DNA from: Variovorax sp.
Lineage (GTDB): Bacteria > Pseudomonadota > Gammaproteobacteria > Burkholderiales > Burkholderiaceae_C
Assembly (NCBI GenBank): GCA_017744935.1
Contig: JAGIAI010000038.1
Span: 30,204 to 94,203, forward strand
Reading direction: 5' to 3'
DNA: 64,000 bases
In this document: positions 52,350 to 61,261 of the stretch, one piece after another
Position numbering within the stretch: the first letter of the stretch is position 1
Layout: every line of letters starts with the position of its first letter
Notes under the pieces: generated by a model
Database searches by the model: none
Told to the model about the DNA's origin: nothing
What the model saw: the letters and a program-made list of their open reading frames with translations, nothing else
Program-made: the position numbers and the translations under genes

Positions 52350-52892
52350 ATGACCTCTCCCCAGATCCTGTTGCTGCCCGGCTGGCAGAACAGCGACCCC
52401 GACCACTGGCAGAGCCGCTGGGAAGCGATCTACGGCGACCATCGCGTCGAACAGCACGACTGGATGCGGCCCTTGCGCGGCGACTGGTCCGCGAGGCTGG
52501 AAGAAGAGGTCATCGCGGCATCGGGACCGGTTGCGCTCGTGGCGCACAGCCTGGGCTGCATCCTTGTCGCGGCCTGGGCAGCCCATACACGTCATGCCGG
52601 CAAGGTTCGCGGGGCGCTGCTGGTCGCTCCGGGCGACGTAGAGCGTGACGACCTGCGGCAGATGATCCCGGGCTGGTCGCCGATCGTGCGCCAGCCGCTG
52701 CCGTTCCCCGCGCGGATGATCGCGGCAAACAACGATCCCTATTGCGCCGCCGAGCGCTCCCGCGAGATGGCGCGCGACTGGGGCGCCAGCTACATCGATG
52801 CCGGCGCGCGCGGCCACATCAACAGCGAATCCGGCCTCGGGGACTGGCCCGAAGGTCGCTCGCTCCTGACCGATCTCCTGAAAGAACACTGA
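52350..52892 (+). CDS. RBBP9/YdeN family alpha/beta hydrolase
   Basis: This 180-residue serine-hydrolase-fold protein has nucleophile Ser67 in VAHSLGC, with Asp129 (NNDPYC) and His156 (ARGHINSESGLGDWPEG) as likely catalytic partners. The physiological substrate of RBBP9-like hydrolases in bacteria is unknown. It lies between parA and parB, starting 39 nt after parA and ending 5 nt before parB, so it is probably transcribed with them. Confidence 0.93.
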   Translation: MTSPQILLLPGWQNSDPDHWQSRWEAIYGDHRVEQHDWMRPLRGDWSARLEEEVIAASGPVALVAHSLGCILVAAWAAHTRHAGKVRGALLVAPGDVERDDLRQMIPGWSPIVRQPLPFPARMIAANNDPYCAAERSREMARDWGASYIDAGARGHINSESGLGDWPEGRSLLTDLLKEH

Positions 52893-52897
52893 TCTCC

Positions 52898-53839
52898 ATG
52901 GCGACCAAAAAACCCAAGGGCCTCGGCCGCGGACTTGAAGCCCTTCTGGGTCCCACCTTCAACGGGCCCGATACCGCTGCACCGGATGATTCGGCCCCGC
53001 CGAGCCCGACGTCGCTGACCCTGGACCAGATGGTGCCGGGCGTCTACCAGCCCCGAACCCGCATGGACGAGGGTGCGCTTTACGAACTGGCCGAGAGCAT
53101 CAAGGCGCAGGGGATCATGCAGCCGATCCTCGTCCGCCGGCTCGACACGGACGCAGCGCGCGAGAAGAACGCCGAATTCGAAATCATCGCCGGCGAACGC
53201 CGCTTCCGTGCAGCCCGACTTGCGGGACTGGAGAGCGTGCCCGTCCTGGTCCGCGACGTGCCCAACGAGGCCGCCGCGGCGATGTCGCTGATCGAAAACA
53301 TCCAGCGCGAAGACCTCAACCCATTGGAAGAAGCCCAAGGCCTGCAACGTCTGGTCGTTGAGTTTGGGCTCACTCACGAATCCGCCGCGCAGGCCGTCGG
53401 ACGCTCACGTAGCGCGGCCAGCAACTTGCTGCGCCTGTTGAATCTGGCCGAGCCGGCGCAGGCCATGCTCATGGCCGGCGATATCGACATGGGCCACGCA
53501 CGCGCGCTGCTGTCGCTGGACAAGGGCACGCAGATCACGGCTGCGAACCAGATCGCCGCCAAGAAGATGTCAGTGCGCGAAGCCGAGGCGCTGGTCAAGA
53601 AGCTTGCCGCGGAATTCAGCCTGACACCGACTTCCCGCCGTGGCACAGCCGAAAAGTCGCGCGATCTGCTGCGCGTGGAAGAAGAACTTGCCGACCTGCT
53701 AGCCGCCGAGGTCGAGGTGCGCATCAAGAAGCGCAGCAAGCGGGGAGGGCGCGTGGAAGAAAGCGGCGAACTGGCGATTCACTTCGGCTCGCTGGATGCG
53801 TTGAACGGCCTGATCGACCGCATCCGTCAGACAGCCTAG
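52898..53839 (+). CDS. parB: chromosome partitioning protein ParB (Spo0J)
   Basis: ParB is a CTP-dependent clamp that loads at parS and spreads. The 313-residue protein begins MATKKPKGLGRGLEALLG, the chromosomal ParB N-terminus that binds ParA. It has the CTP-binding GERRFRAAR motif, the LIENIQREDLNPLEEA helix-turn-helix entry, and the C-terminal dimerisation domain. The ATG at 52898 is preferred to a longer frame running back into the hydrolase gene. It is followed by an extragenic repeat. Confidence 0.97.
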   Translation: MATKKPKGLGRGLEALLGPTFNGPDTAAPDDSAPPSPTSLTLDQMVPGVYQPRTRMDEGALYELAESIKAQGIMQPILVRRLDTDAAREKNAEFEIIAGERRFRAARLAGLESVPVLVRDVPNEAAAAMSLIENIQREDLNPLEEAQGLQRLVVEFGLTHESAAQAVGRSRSAASNLLRLLNLAEPAQAMLMAGDIDMGHARALLSLDKGTQITAANQIAAKKMSVREAEALVKKLAAEFSLTPTSRRGTAEKSRDLLRVEEELADLLAAEVEVRIKKRSKRGGRVEESGELAIHFGSLDALNGLIDRIRQTA

Positions 53840-53849
53840 ATACATCGCT

Positions 53850-53940
53850 CACCCCCCAGCCTCGCCCACTTCGTGTGGCTCTGCACCCCCTTGCAGGGGG
53901 CACACCCGGCGGCCCGGCAGAGCCGGTTCCGCGGGTGTCC
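53850..53940 (+). repeat. extragenic palindromic repeat, copy 3
   Basis: Starting 11 nt after the parB stop it contains CCCCCCAGCCTCGCCCACTT, ACCCCCTTGCAGGGGGC (5-bp stem) and GGCGGCCCGGCAGAGCCGGTTCC, near-identical in order and sequence to the element after dnaN. It could terminate parB transcription, facing the convergent FAD-oxidase gene. Confidence 0.75.
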
Positions 53941-53954
53941 TGGTCTGGGCTGGC

Positions 53955-55379
53955 CTACAGACTGAAGATTTTTCCGGGGTTCATGATGTTCTTCGGATCG
54001 AGCGCGCGCTTGATCGTCCGCATCACGTCCACGGCTCCGGCACCGGCTTCGTCGACCAGGAAGCCCATCTTGTGCAGACCCACGCCGTGCTCGCCGGTAC
54101 AAGTGCCTTCCAGCGACAGCGCACGCGCGACGAGGGCATGGTTGAGCTTCTCAGCCGTTTCGCGTTCCTTCGGATCGTTGGGGTCCAGCAGATAGCCGAA
54201 GTGGAAGTTGCCGTCGCCGACGTGGCCAACGAGGAAGTAGGGGATGCCACTCGCATCGGCTTCCGCGACCGATTCGAGCAGGCAGTCCGCCAGCCGCGAG
54301 ATCGGCACGCAGGTGTCGGTCGAGATCGCGCGGCAGCCCGGGCGCGATTGCACTGCCGCGAAATAGCTGTTGTGGCGCGCGGTCCAGAGACGAGTGCGCT
54401 CCTCGGGCGTGCTGGCCCATTCGAAGGCATTGCCGCCGTGGCCGCTGGCGATTTCCTGAACCGTCTCGGCCTGCTCCTTCACGCCCGTGGGCGAGCCGTG
54501 GAATTCCATCAGCAGCATCGGCTCTTCGCGCAGGTTGAGCTTGGAATACGCATTGACCATGCGCACCGTGTTCACGTCGATCAGTTCCACCCGCGCGATC
54601 GGCACGCCGAGCTGGATGGTCTCGATGGTGGTACGCACCGCGGCCTCGATGCTCGGGAACGAGCAGATCGCGGCGGATACCGCTTCAGGCAGCGGGTAGA
54701 TGCGCAGGGTGATCTCGGTGATCACGCCCAGCGTGCCTTCGCTGCCGACGAACAGGCGCGTCAGGTCATAGCCTGCCGACGATTTCTTGGCGCGCGTGCC
54801 GGTGCGGATGATCTCGCCGCTGGCGGTCACCACTTCGAGCGACAGCACGTTCTCGCGCATCGTGCCGTAGCGCACGGCATTCGTGCCGCTCGCGCGGGTG
54901 GCGGACATGCCGCCGATCGACGCATCAGCGCCCGGGTCGATGGGAAAGAAGAGGCCCGTGCTCTTGATGTCCTCGTTGAGCTGCTTGCGCGTGACGCCGG
55001 GCTGCACGGTCACGGTGAGGTCGTCGGCGTTGACGGAAAGGACGCGATTCATGCGGCTCACGTCGATGCTGATGCCGCCCTGCACTGCGAGCAGGTGGCC
55101 TTCGAGCGAGGAGCCCACGCCGAAGGGGATCACCGGAACGCTGTAGTCGCTCGCCAGCTTCACCGCATCGGCGACGTCCTGCGTGCTTTCGGCAAACACG
55201 ACGGCGGAGGGCGGCGGCGCTTCGAAAGAGGATTCGTCCCGGCCGTGCTGCGCGCGAACGGCCATCGCCGTGGAACATTGATCGCCGAAGCGGGCCTTCA
55301 GGGCTTCGATCAGTGCATCGGGCACTTCGCGCAGCGCGATCTCGGGCGTCAGGTGGGACAGTGCGGTGGGGGCGTTCAT
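53955..55379 (-). CDS. FAD-binding oxidoreductase (D-lactate/glycolate dehydrogenase type)
   Basis: The 474-residue enzyme has a PCMH-type FAD-binding domain (PVIPFGVGSSLEGHLLAVQGGISIDVSRMN) and a C-terminal FAD-linked oxidase domain (GHVGDGNFHFGYLLDP, GTCTGEHGVGLHKMGF), as in D-lactate dehydrogenase (cytochrome) and GlcD. It oxidises a 2-hydroxy acid. The ATG at 55379 is the natural start; the longer frame upstream overlaps nothing conserved. The natural substrate cannot be told. Confidence 0.9.
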   Translation of the reverse strand: MNAPTALSHLTPEIALREVPDALIEALKARFGDQCSTAMAVRAQHGRDESSFEAPPPSAVVFAESTQDVADAVKLASDYSVPVIPFGVGSSLEGHLLAVQGGISIDVSRMNRVLSVNADDLTVTVQPGVTRKQLNEDIKSTGLFFPIDPGADASIGGMSATRASGTNAVRYGTMRENVLSLEVVTASGEIIRTGTRAKKSSAGYDLTRLFVGSEGTLGVITEITLRIYPLPEAVSAAICSFPSIEAAVRTTIETIQLGVPIARVELIDVNTVRMVNAYSKLNLREEPMLLMEFHGSPTGVKEQAETVQEIASGHGGNAFEWASTPEERTRLWTARHNSYFAAVQSRPGCRAISTDTCVPISRLADCLLESVAEADASGIPYFLVGHVGDGNFHFGYLLDPNDPKERETAEKLNHALVARALSLEGTCTGEHGVGLHKMGFLVDEAGAGAVDVMRTIKRALDPKNIMNPGKIFSL

Positions 55380-55446
55380 CGGCAGGCTCCTGAAGGGGTC
55401 TAACATTCTACGAACCGCACTCCTGAAAGAAAGACAGGGACATTCC

Positions 55447-56037
55447 ATGGGCAACCGCCTTTCCCAGATCGCTACGCGCACCGGCGACGACGGCACCACC
55501 GGCCTCGGCGACAACACACGCGTACCCAAGGACCACCTGCGCGTGCAGGCAATGGGCGACGTCGACGAACTCAACTCCAACATCGGCGTGCTGCTGTGCG
55601 AGCCGATGCCCGCCGCAGTGCGTGAGCTGCTCATCGATGTGCAACATCAGTTGTTCAACCTTGGCGGCGAGCTCTCGATGCCCGGCTACATGCTCCTCAA
55701 GCCGGAGGCGCTGCTGCAGCTCGACAATGCGCTCGCCGATCACAACGCGACGCTGCCCCGGCTCGCGGAATTCATCCTGCCGGCCGGCACGCGCGGCGCT
55801 TCGTTCGCGCACGTATGCCGGACGGTGGCTCGCCGCGCCGAGCGCGCCGTGGTGGCGCTTGGCGCGACGGAAGAGATCAACGACACGCTGCGCCGGTATC
55901 TCAACCGGCTGAGTGACCTGCTCTTCGTGCTGGCGCGCGTGCTCAACCGCGTAGACGGGGGCGATGATGTCTACTGGAAGAGCGAACGCATGGCGCGCGC
56001 CGCCGCCGAATCCGAATCGAAAGAACCCAACGCATGA
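55447..56037 (+). CDS. cob(I)yrinic acid a,c-diamide adenosyltransferase (PduO type)
   Basis: The 196-residue enzyme transfers adenosyl from ATP to cob(I)alamin to make coenzyme B12. The N-terminal ATP-site motif RTGDDGTTGLGD and the C-terminal RYLNRLSDLLFVLAR mark the PduO/MMAB family. The ATG at 55447 has an AGGGACA ribosome-binding region. It is divergent from the FAD-oxidase gene and overlaps the following small gene (ATGA). Confidence 0.95.
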   Translation: MGNRLSQIATRTGDDGTTGLGDNTRVPKDHLRVQAMGDVDELNSNIGVLLCEPMPAAVRELLIDVQHQLFNLGGELSMPGYMLLKPEALLQLDNALADHNATLPRLAEFILPAGTRGASFAHVCRTVARRAERAVVALGATEEINDTLRRYLNRLSDLLFVLARVLNRVDGGDDVYWKSERMARAAAESESKEPNA

Positions 56038-56324
56038 TTTCTCGCAACAAGAACCTCATCGCGGCCGTGACCGCGGCCGTCCTGCTGACGCCAGCAGCAT
56101 TCGCAAGCGACAACAAGGTCCTTGGCGGCATCGAAAAGGGCGCGAATGCCACTGGCCGTGGCATCGAGCGCGGCGCGGACGCCACGCGCAGGGGTGTCAA
56201 CAACACTGCCGAAAAGGCGAGTGCGCCTGTGCGGCGCTGGGGCGAAAGCCTGGGTCGCAAGCTGCCGCACGGGTCGCATCACGCGTCCACCCCGGCGGTG
56301 GGCCCGCAAGGCACCGCGCCCTGA
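56034..56324 (+). CDS. small exported protein of unknown function
   Basis: A 96-residue protein with a signal peptide (MISRNKNLIAAVTAAVLLTPAAFA, about 24) and a Gly/Arg/Asn-rich mature part with repeated RG(A/V)(D/N)AT-like units (GANATGRGIERGADATRRGVNNTAEK). It overlaps the adenosyltransferase stop (ATGA), so it is likely co-translated. Not recognised. Confidence 0.72.
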   Translation: MISRNKNLIAAVTAAVLLTPAAFASDNKVLGGIEKGANATGRGIERGADATRRGVNNTAEKASAPVRRWGESLGRKLPHGSHHASTPAVGPQGTAP

Positions 56325-56428
56325 ACGCACCTTTACCTTGCTTCACCTCGCGCATACAGGCGTGAGGGCGGCGCGATACATGCGCTGGGCACACTGGACT
56401 CCTCATCAACGCGAACAGGAGTTCCAGA

Positions 56429-56842
56429 ATGATCAAGTCGAAGAAGAGCATGACCGTCGTCGCAGCAGCGCTGGCGATGTGCATGGCCGGAAGCGCCTTC
56501 GCCCAGGACGGCCGCTTCGATCGCGGACCGGATCGCCATGACCGCTACGAGCGCCACGAGCGCTACACGCCGCAGCCCCAGCGATTCGAAAACCATGGCC
56601 GTCCGGACTTCCGCCCGCAGCCGCAGGTCGTCCGCCAGGGGTACGTGAGGCCCTATGCGCAGTGGCACCGCGGCGACCGCCTGCCGGTCGCGTATCGCGC
56701 CCCGGGCTACGTGGTGAACGACTGGCGTGCGCACCGCCTGTACGCGCCCCCGCGCGGCTACCAGTGGGTGGGTGTCGGAGGCGACTTCGTGCTGGCGGCC
56801 GTGGCCACCGGCCTGATCGCCACGATCATCGCCAACGGCTAA
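56429..56842 (+). CDS. RcnB family protein
   Basis: The 137-residue protein has a signal peptide (about 1-25, cleavage after AFA) and a His/Arg/Pro-rich mature part with the RcnB pattern (WHRGDRLPVAYR, YVVNDWRAHRLYAPPRGYQWVGVGGDFVLAAVATGLI). RcnB is a periplasmic protein needed for Ni/Co homeostasis in E. coli. Here there is no rcnA exporter beside it. GAACAGGAG precedes the ATG. Confidence 0.85.
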   Translation: MIKSKKSMTVVAAALAMCMAGSAFAQDGRFDRGPDRHDRYERHERYTPQPQRFENHGRPDFRPQPQVVRQGYVRPYAQWHRGDRLPVAYRAPGYVVNDWRAHRLYAPPRGYQWVGVGGDFVLAAVATGLIATIIANG

Positions 56843-56862
56843 GAGCGCGGGCGGGTGTGGGT

Positions 56863-57108
56863 TCAGGAGGCGGGCGTCGCGACCTGTGCGCAGACGTTGC
56901 GGCCCGTGATCGTGAGCCGCAACCCGCCGCCGTGCCATTCCAGCCAGTTGAGCTGCACATAGGCTTCGATGTCGTTGTCGTCGATCCGGCCGGCCTGATG
57001 CTGCCGCAGATGCCCGACGGTGGCGGGCAGGGCCTGCCGCAGCCGTTCACGCTCTGCGGCCTTGGCGTCCACCTTCGAGGATGCCCGCGTCTGAGAAATC
57101 GATGCCAT
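56863..57108 (-). CDS. small protein of unknown function
   Basis: The 81 residues begin MASISQTRASSKVDAKAAE; the N-terminus is charged and disordered, then a short folded part with YVQLNWLEWHGGGLRLTITG. No family recognised. The ATG at 57108 is used rather than upstream in-frame starts, as those read into the spacer. A dyad GTGAC-GT-GTCAC (57167-57178) lies about 60 nt upstream. Confidence 0.65.
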   Translation of the reverse strand: MASISQTRASSKVDAKAAERERLRQALPATVGHLRQHQAGRIDDNDIEAYVQLNWLEWHGGGLRLTITGRNVCAQVATPAS

Positions 57109-57238
57109 GGTTTGATTCTTGATCGTCGGATCGCTGGAACACAACCTAAGCAATGTACGCGCCCTGTGTGACGTGTCACGGGCGTATTTCTCGATTTCGC
57201 AGAGGAGAAACACCGAGCCCGCGGGCTCGGCGAAGCTG

Positions 57239-57730
57239 TTACTTGCGGGTGCGCAGCAGTTTGCTCACCTCATCCACGTTCTCGCCGATGCGCTTTCGCA
57301 CCACTTCGAACGCTTCGGATTGCGACTTGGCCGCCATTTCGGACAGCTCGCGGATGTCGTCGAGCGCCTGCTTGAAAGCGGCCTTGCCCATCGCATCGAG
57401 CTTGGCAAGGTTCTCGCGTGGCTCGCCGGCCGACATGCCCTTGACGGTGCTCTGCCAATCCTGGATCGATGCCTTGAGCATCTCGGTCTGCCGCTGCACC
57501 ACGGCCTGCAGGCCCTGGTAGGACTTCTCGTTGGCCTCCATGAGCGCCTGCAGGTCCTTGCGCCCACTCTCCACGATCGTGCCTGCGGCCCCGGCCAATG
57601 GAAGATTCTGGAGACGGTCCGCCATGCCCTTCAGCGGCTTGACGAAGGCGTCCTGGATGTCGTCGGCAGCGCTGCTGCGCGTGGAGCCCGCCTTTTTCGC
57701 GGCGGTAGTGCTCGTTCTGCTAGTTGCCAT
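57239..57730 (-). CDS. phasin family protein
   Basis: The 163-residue helical protein has an Ala/Ser/Lys-rich N-terminus (about 1-22) and amphipathic helices with the phasin signature region (NEKSYQGLQAVVQRQTEMLKASIQDWQ; AAFKQALDDIRELSEMAAKSQSEAFEVVRKR). Phasins coat polyhydroxyalkanoate granules. It is larger in helical extent than the one at 18631. A single gene. Confidence 0.85.
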   Translation of the reverse strand: MATSRTSTTAAKKAGSTRSSAADDIQDAFVKPLKGMADRLQNLPLAGAAGTIVESGRKDLQALMEANEKSYQGLQAVVQRQTEMLKASIQDWQSTVKGMSAGEPRENLAKLDAMGKAAFKQALDDIRELSEMAAKSQSEAFEVVRKRIGENVDEVSKLLRTRK

Positions 57731-57826
57731 GGTGCGATGTCTCCAGTTGATGTTGGAGTCGCGACGATACGCCCACAGGGCCTTCCGATGGAAGCCCCGA
57801 TGGCGCGATCCGCACCTGAAACGCGC

Positions 57827-58102
57827 TCAGCGGGCGGCTACGGCCGTGCCGTCGGGCAGCTCGATCTTGACCTCGAGCACTTCGAGGTCGTCCTGTTTCT
57901 CGAGGTGGACCTTGATGTCCTCGGCCTTGATCGACACGTACTTGGAGATCACCGCGATCAGCTCGCGCTGCAACTCCGGCAGATAGTCGGGCCGCTTGTT
58001 GCCGAGGCTGCTGCGCTCGTGGGCGAGGATGATCTGCAGCCGTTCCTTGGCGACACTGGCCGTCTTCTTCTTTTCGCCCAGCAGAAAGGAGAGGAGGGAC
58101 AT
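57827..58102 (-). CDS. minE: cell division topological specificity factor MinE
   Basis: The 91-residue protein drives pole-to-pole oscillation of MinD. The N-terminal amphipathic MSLLSFLLGEKKKTAS and the ERLQIILAHERS MinD-binding helix are typical. It is the last gene of minC-minD-minE, 4 nt after minD. Confidence 0.97.
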   Translation of the reverse strand: MSLLSFLLGEKKKTASVAKERLQIILAHERSSLGNKRPDYLPELQRELIAVISKYVSIKAEDIKVHLEKQDDLEVLEVKIELPDGTAVAAR

Positions 58103-58106
58103 CGAA

Positions 58107-58922
58107 CTACCTCGATCCGAAGATTCGTTTGAAGAAGCCGGGTTTCTCTGCGTCGACGAAGCGCATCGGCCGCTCTTCGCCGAGGAAGCGCGCCACCACG
58201 TCGCTGTAGGCCTGCGCCACGTCGGTGTCCTTGTCGTGGATCGCGGGCACGCCCTGGTTGGAAGCCTGCAGCACGCTCTCGGACTCGGGGATCACGCCGA
58301 TGAGCTTGATGCGCAGGATGTCCTGGATGTCTTCCAGCGACAGCATCTGTCCCCCCGCAACGCGGTTGGGGTTGTAGCGGGTGATCAGCAGGTGCTCCTT
58401 GATCGGCTCGCCGCCTTCCTTGGCGCGCTTGGTCTTGGAACTCAGCATGCCGAGGATGCGGTCGGAGTCGCGCACCGACGAGACCTCGGGGTTGGTCACG
58501 ATCAGCGCCTCGTCGGCGAAGTGCATCGCCATGAGCGCGCCGCTCTCGATGCCGGCGGGCGAGTCGCACACGATGTAGTCGAAGCCCTGCTCGGTGAGCT
58601 CCTTGATGATCTTCTCGACGCCTTCGAGCACCAGCGCGTCCTTGTCGCGCGTCTGCGAGGCGGCCAGCACGTAGAGGTTGTCGCAGTGCTTGTCCTTGAT
58701 GAGCGCCTGGCTCAGGTTGGCTTCGCCCTGGATGACGTTGATGAGGTCGAACACCACGCGCCGTTCGCAGCCCATGATGAGGTCGAGGTTGCGCAGGCCG
58801 ACGTCGAAGTCGATCACCGCCGTTTTCTTGCCTGCCAGCGCGAGGCCGGACGCGAAGCTCGCGCTCGTGGTCGTCTTGCCGACGCCGCCCTTGCCCGAGG
58901 TCACCACCACAATTTTGGCCAT
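58107..58922 (-). CDS. minD: septum site-determining protein MinD
   Basis: The 271-residue deviant-Walker ATPase binds the membrane with ATP and recruits MinC. Motifs: SGKGGVGKTTTSASFASG near 10-27, DFDVGLRNLDL, and a C-terminal amphipathic helix (GFFKRIFGSR). It is in the minC-minD-minE operon, 50 nt after minC. Confidence 0.98.
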   Translation of the reverse strand: MAKIVVVTSGKGGVGKTTTSASFASGLALAGKKTAVIDFDVGLRNLDLIMGCERRVVFDLINVIQGEANLSQALIKDKHCDNLYVLAASQTRDKDALVLEGVEKIIKELTEQGFDYIVCDSPAGIESGALMAMHFADEALIVTNPEVSSVRDSDRILGMLSSKTKRAKEGGEPIKEHLLITRYNPNRVAGGQMLSLEDIQDILRIKLIGVIPESESVLQASNQGVPAIHDKDTDVAQAYSDVVARFLGEERPMRFVDAEKPGFFKRIFGSR

Positions 58923-58972
58923 TGCCAGATTCCTTTTTTCGTTCGTTTCGGTCGTTCGGTTGCTGCGCGATC

Positions 58973-59734
58973 TCAGGGGATCGCGTCGATGGCGATCTTC
59001 TTGCCGTCGTGCAGCGAGATTTGTGCGGGTTTGCCCGCCACTTCGGCCGGCAGCGCGACTTCGGAGGTGCGGTAGATGCCCGCGATGGCCACGAGCTGCG
59101 CTTCCATGCAGGTCGTGAAGATGCGCGCCTCGGTGTTGCCGCGCGCGCCGGCGATCGCCTTGCCGCGCAGCGGCGCGTACACGTGGACGTTGCCGTCCGC
59201 GATGACTTCGGCGCCGAAGCTGACGATGGCCGTCACGATCACGTCGCCGCCGCGTGCGTAGACCTGCTGGCCGGAGCGCAGGGGCTTGTCGATGACCAGC
59301 GTGCCGCTGGCCGGCACCGGCACCTCGCGCACGATCTGCGGCGCTTCGCTCGGCTGCGGTTCGGGCGCGGGGGCGGCCGGCTTGGGCGCCGGCGCGGAGG
59401 GCATGGCCGTGATCGACAGCCCGGCGTCGCGCGCGGCGGTGTTCTGCGACTCGGTGCCGCCGCGCACCGCGACGGGCTGCGTCTGATGGCGCGCCAGCAT
59501 GTTGCGCAGCCGGGCGAAATCGATCTCGGCGTCGGCGTCGTCCTCCGGGAGCTGGGAGAGGTCGATGACCACCGGCTCCTGCTCGAAGAAATCGGGCGAG
59601 TCCGCGAGCTGGGCATCGAGCGCTTCGGAGAGCACGTCCAGATCCGCGGTCCGCAGGATGACGGCGATCAGCGGCAGTGTGGCGCTCTTGAACTCGAATA
59701 GCGTCTTGGTGCGCGCGGCGGATGCATCGGCCAT
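58973..59734 (-). CDS. minC: septum site-determining protein MinC
   Basis: MinC inhibits FtsZ polymerisation away from midcell. The 253 residues show an N-terminal FtsZ-interacting domain (LFEFKSATLPLIAVILRTADLD), a long Pro/Ala linker (about 131-150), and the C-terminal beta-helix domain with GDVIVTAIVSFGAEVIADGNVHVYAPLRGKAIAGARGN. It heads the operon. Confidence 0.96.
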   Translation of the reverse strand: MADASAARTKTLFEFKSATLPLIAVILRTADLDVLSEALDAQLADSPDFFEQEPVVIDLSQLPEDDADAEIDFARLRNMLARHQTQPVAVRGGTESQNTAARDAGLSITAMPSAPAPKPAAPAPEPQPSEAPQIVREVPVPASGTLVIDKPLRSGQQVYARGGDVIVTAIVSFGAEVIADGNVHVYAPLRGKAIAGARGNTEARIFTTCMEAQLVAIAGIYRTSEVALPAEVAGKPAQISLHDGKKIAIDAIP

Positions 59735-59838
59735 GGAAAACGTCAGTGCGAAAAGCGTTGGAGTCTAACGGGAGTGGCTTCCGCGCCGTGAAACCAGCGC
59801 GTCTCCATGACGTGACACAACACCTCTTGCACCAGGTT

Positions 59839-61209
59839 TCATCTTGCGTCGCTCGATCGGGCCAGAAGGGCGTACAGCAGGATCGCGCCGAAAGTCGCGG
59901 TGCCGATGCCGCCGAGCGCGAACTGGCCGAACTTGAGCGTGAAATCGCCCGTGCCGAGGATCAGCGTGATCGCGGCCACGATGAGGTTCCTGTTCTGCGA
60001 GAAGTCGACCCGGTTGTCGACCCAGATCTTCGCGCCCGCGACCGCGATCAGCCCGAACACCACGATGCTCACGCCGCCCATCACCGCGAGCGGGATCGCC
60101 TGCACCAGCGCGCCGAACTTGGGGCTGAAGCCCAGCACCAGCGCGATCAGCGCGGCCACGACGAACATGGCGGTCGAGTAGATCTTGGTGGCCGCCATCA
60201 CGCCGATGTTCTCGGCGTAGGTGGTGACGCCGGTGCCGCCCACGGCGCCGCTCACCATGGTCGCGATGCCGTCGCCCACGAAGGCGCGGCCGAGGTAGGG
60301 ATTGAGGTCGCGCCCGGTCATGGCGCTCACGGCCTTCAGGTGGCCCAGGTTCTCCGCCACCAGGATGACCGCCACCGGCGCGATCAGCAGGATGGCGTTG
60401 GCGTCGAACACCGGCGAGGAAAAGGTCGGCATTCCGAACCATGGCGCGGCCGCCAGCGGCGAGAGGTCGATCGGCTTGCCCAGGCCCATGCCGTTGGTCA
60501 GCACCGCGTAGACGATGCTCGCCACGATCAGCCCCATGAGGATCAGCAGGCGCTGCATCATGCCGCGCGTGTACACCGCGATCAGCCCGACGCTCACGAA
60601 GGTCACGAGCTGCATCCAGGTGTCGAAGCCGGTCGGCGCCATGTTCTTGATCGGCACGCTCGCGAGGTTGAGCCCGATCACCGCGACCACCGAACCGGTG
60701 ACCACCGGCGGCATCAGGCGCTCGATCCAATGCACCGCCACGTCGTTCTCGACCTCTTCGACCTCCATGCCCTCGAGGCCCTTCACCGGCGCGCGCCGGG
60801 TGCGGCGCTCGTTGGTCAGCGCGACCAGCACGCCGATCAGCACATAGACCAGGCCGCACGCCACGATGCCGCCGAGCGCCACGCCCAGGTTGGTGTTCGG
60901 CCCGGTGCCGGAATAGCCGGATGCGGCGATCACCACGCCGATGAAGGCGAAGCTCGACCCCAGGTAGCTCGGCACCCGCCCGCCGGTGATGAAAAAGAAC
61001 AGCAGCGTGCCGACGCCGCTCATGAGGATCGCGACGTTGGGGTTGAACCCCATCAGGATCGGCGCCAGCACCGTGGCGCCGAACATCGCGATCACGTGTT
61101 GCACGCCCATCGCGGTGGTCTGCAGCCAGGGCAGCCGCTCGTCGGGGGCGACGACGGCGCCGGCGCGGGCCGAGACTTCGCGCCAGCGGGGAAGGTAGGA
61201 ATCGCTCAT
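59839..61209 (-). CDS. NCS2 family nucleobase:cation symporter (uracil/xanthine permease)
   Basis: The 456-residue inner-membrane protein has 14-helix NCS2 topology and the QH family context (TTAMGVQHVIAMFGATVLAPILMG) with the motif FALGGIGTATFGAILLY near the C-terminus. It resembles UraA/PyrP-type solute carrier 23 proteins that import uracil or xanthine with protons. The substrate is not assigned. A single gene after minC. Confidence 0.92.
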   Translation of the reverse strand: MSDSYLPRWREVSARAGAVVAPDERLPWLQTTAMGVQHVIAMFGATVLAPILMGFNPNVAILMSGVGTLLFFFITGGRVPSYLGSSFAFIGVVIAASGYSGTGPNTNLGVALGGIVACGLVYVLIGVLVALTNERRTRRAPVKGLEGMEVEEVENDVAVHWIERLMPPVVTGSVVAVIGLNLASVPIKNMAPTGFDTWMQLVTFVSVGLIAVYTRGMMQRLLILMGLIVASIVYAVLTNGMGLGKPIDLSPLAAAPWFGMPTFSSPVFDANAILLIAPVAVILVAENLGHLKAVSAMTGRDLNPYLGRAFVGDGIATMVSGAVGGTGVTTYAENIGVMAATKIYSTAMFVVAALIALVLGFSPKFGALVQAIPLAVMGGVSIVVFGLIAVAGAKIWVDNRVDFSQNRNLIVAAITLILGTGDFTLKFGQFALGGIGTATFGAILLYALLARSSDAR

Positions 61210-61261
61210 GGTTCTTTCTCCTCGTTTGTTCTTGTGGCCAGGGCGTGCAGGCGAGGGCGGA

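Noticed and set aside
57167..57178. Dyad GTGAC-GT-GTCAC upstream of the 81-residue unknown gene
   Set aside because: Short and single in the window; could be chance, so not called as an operator.
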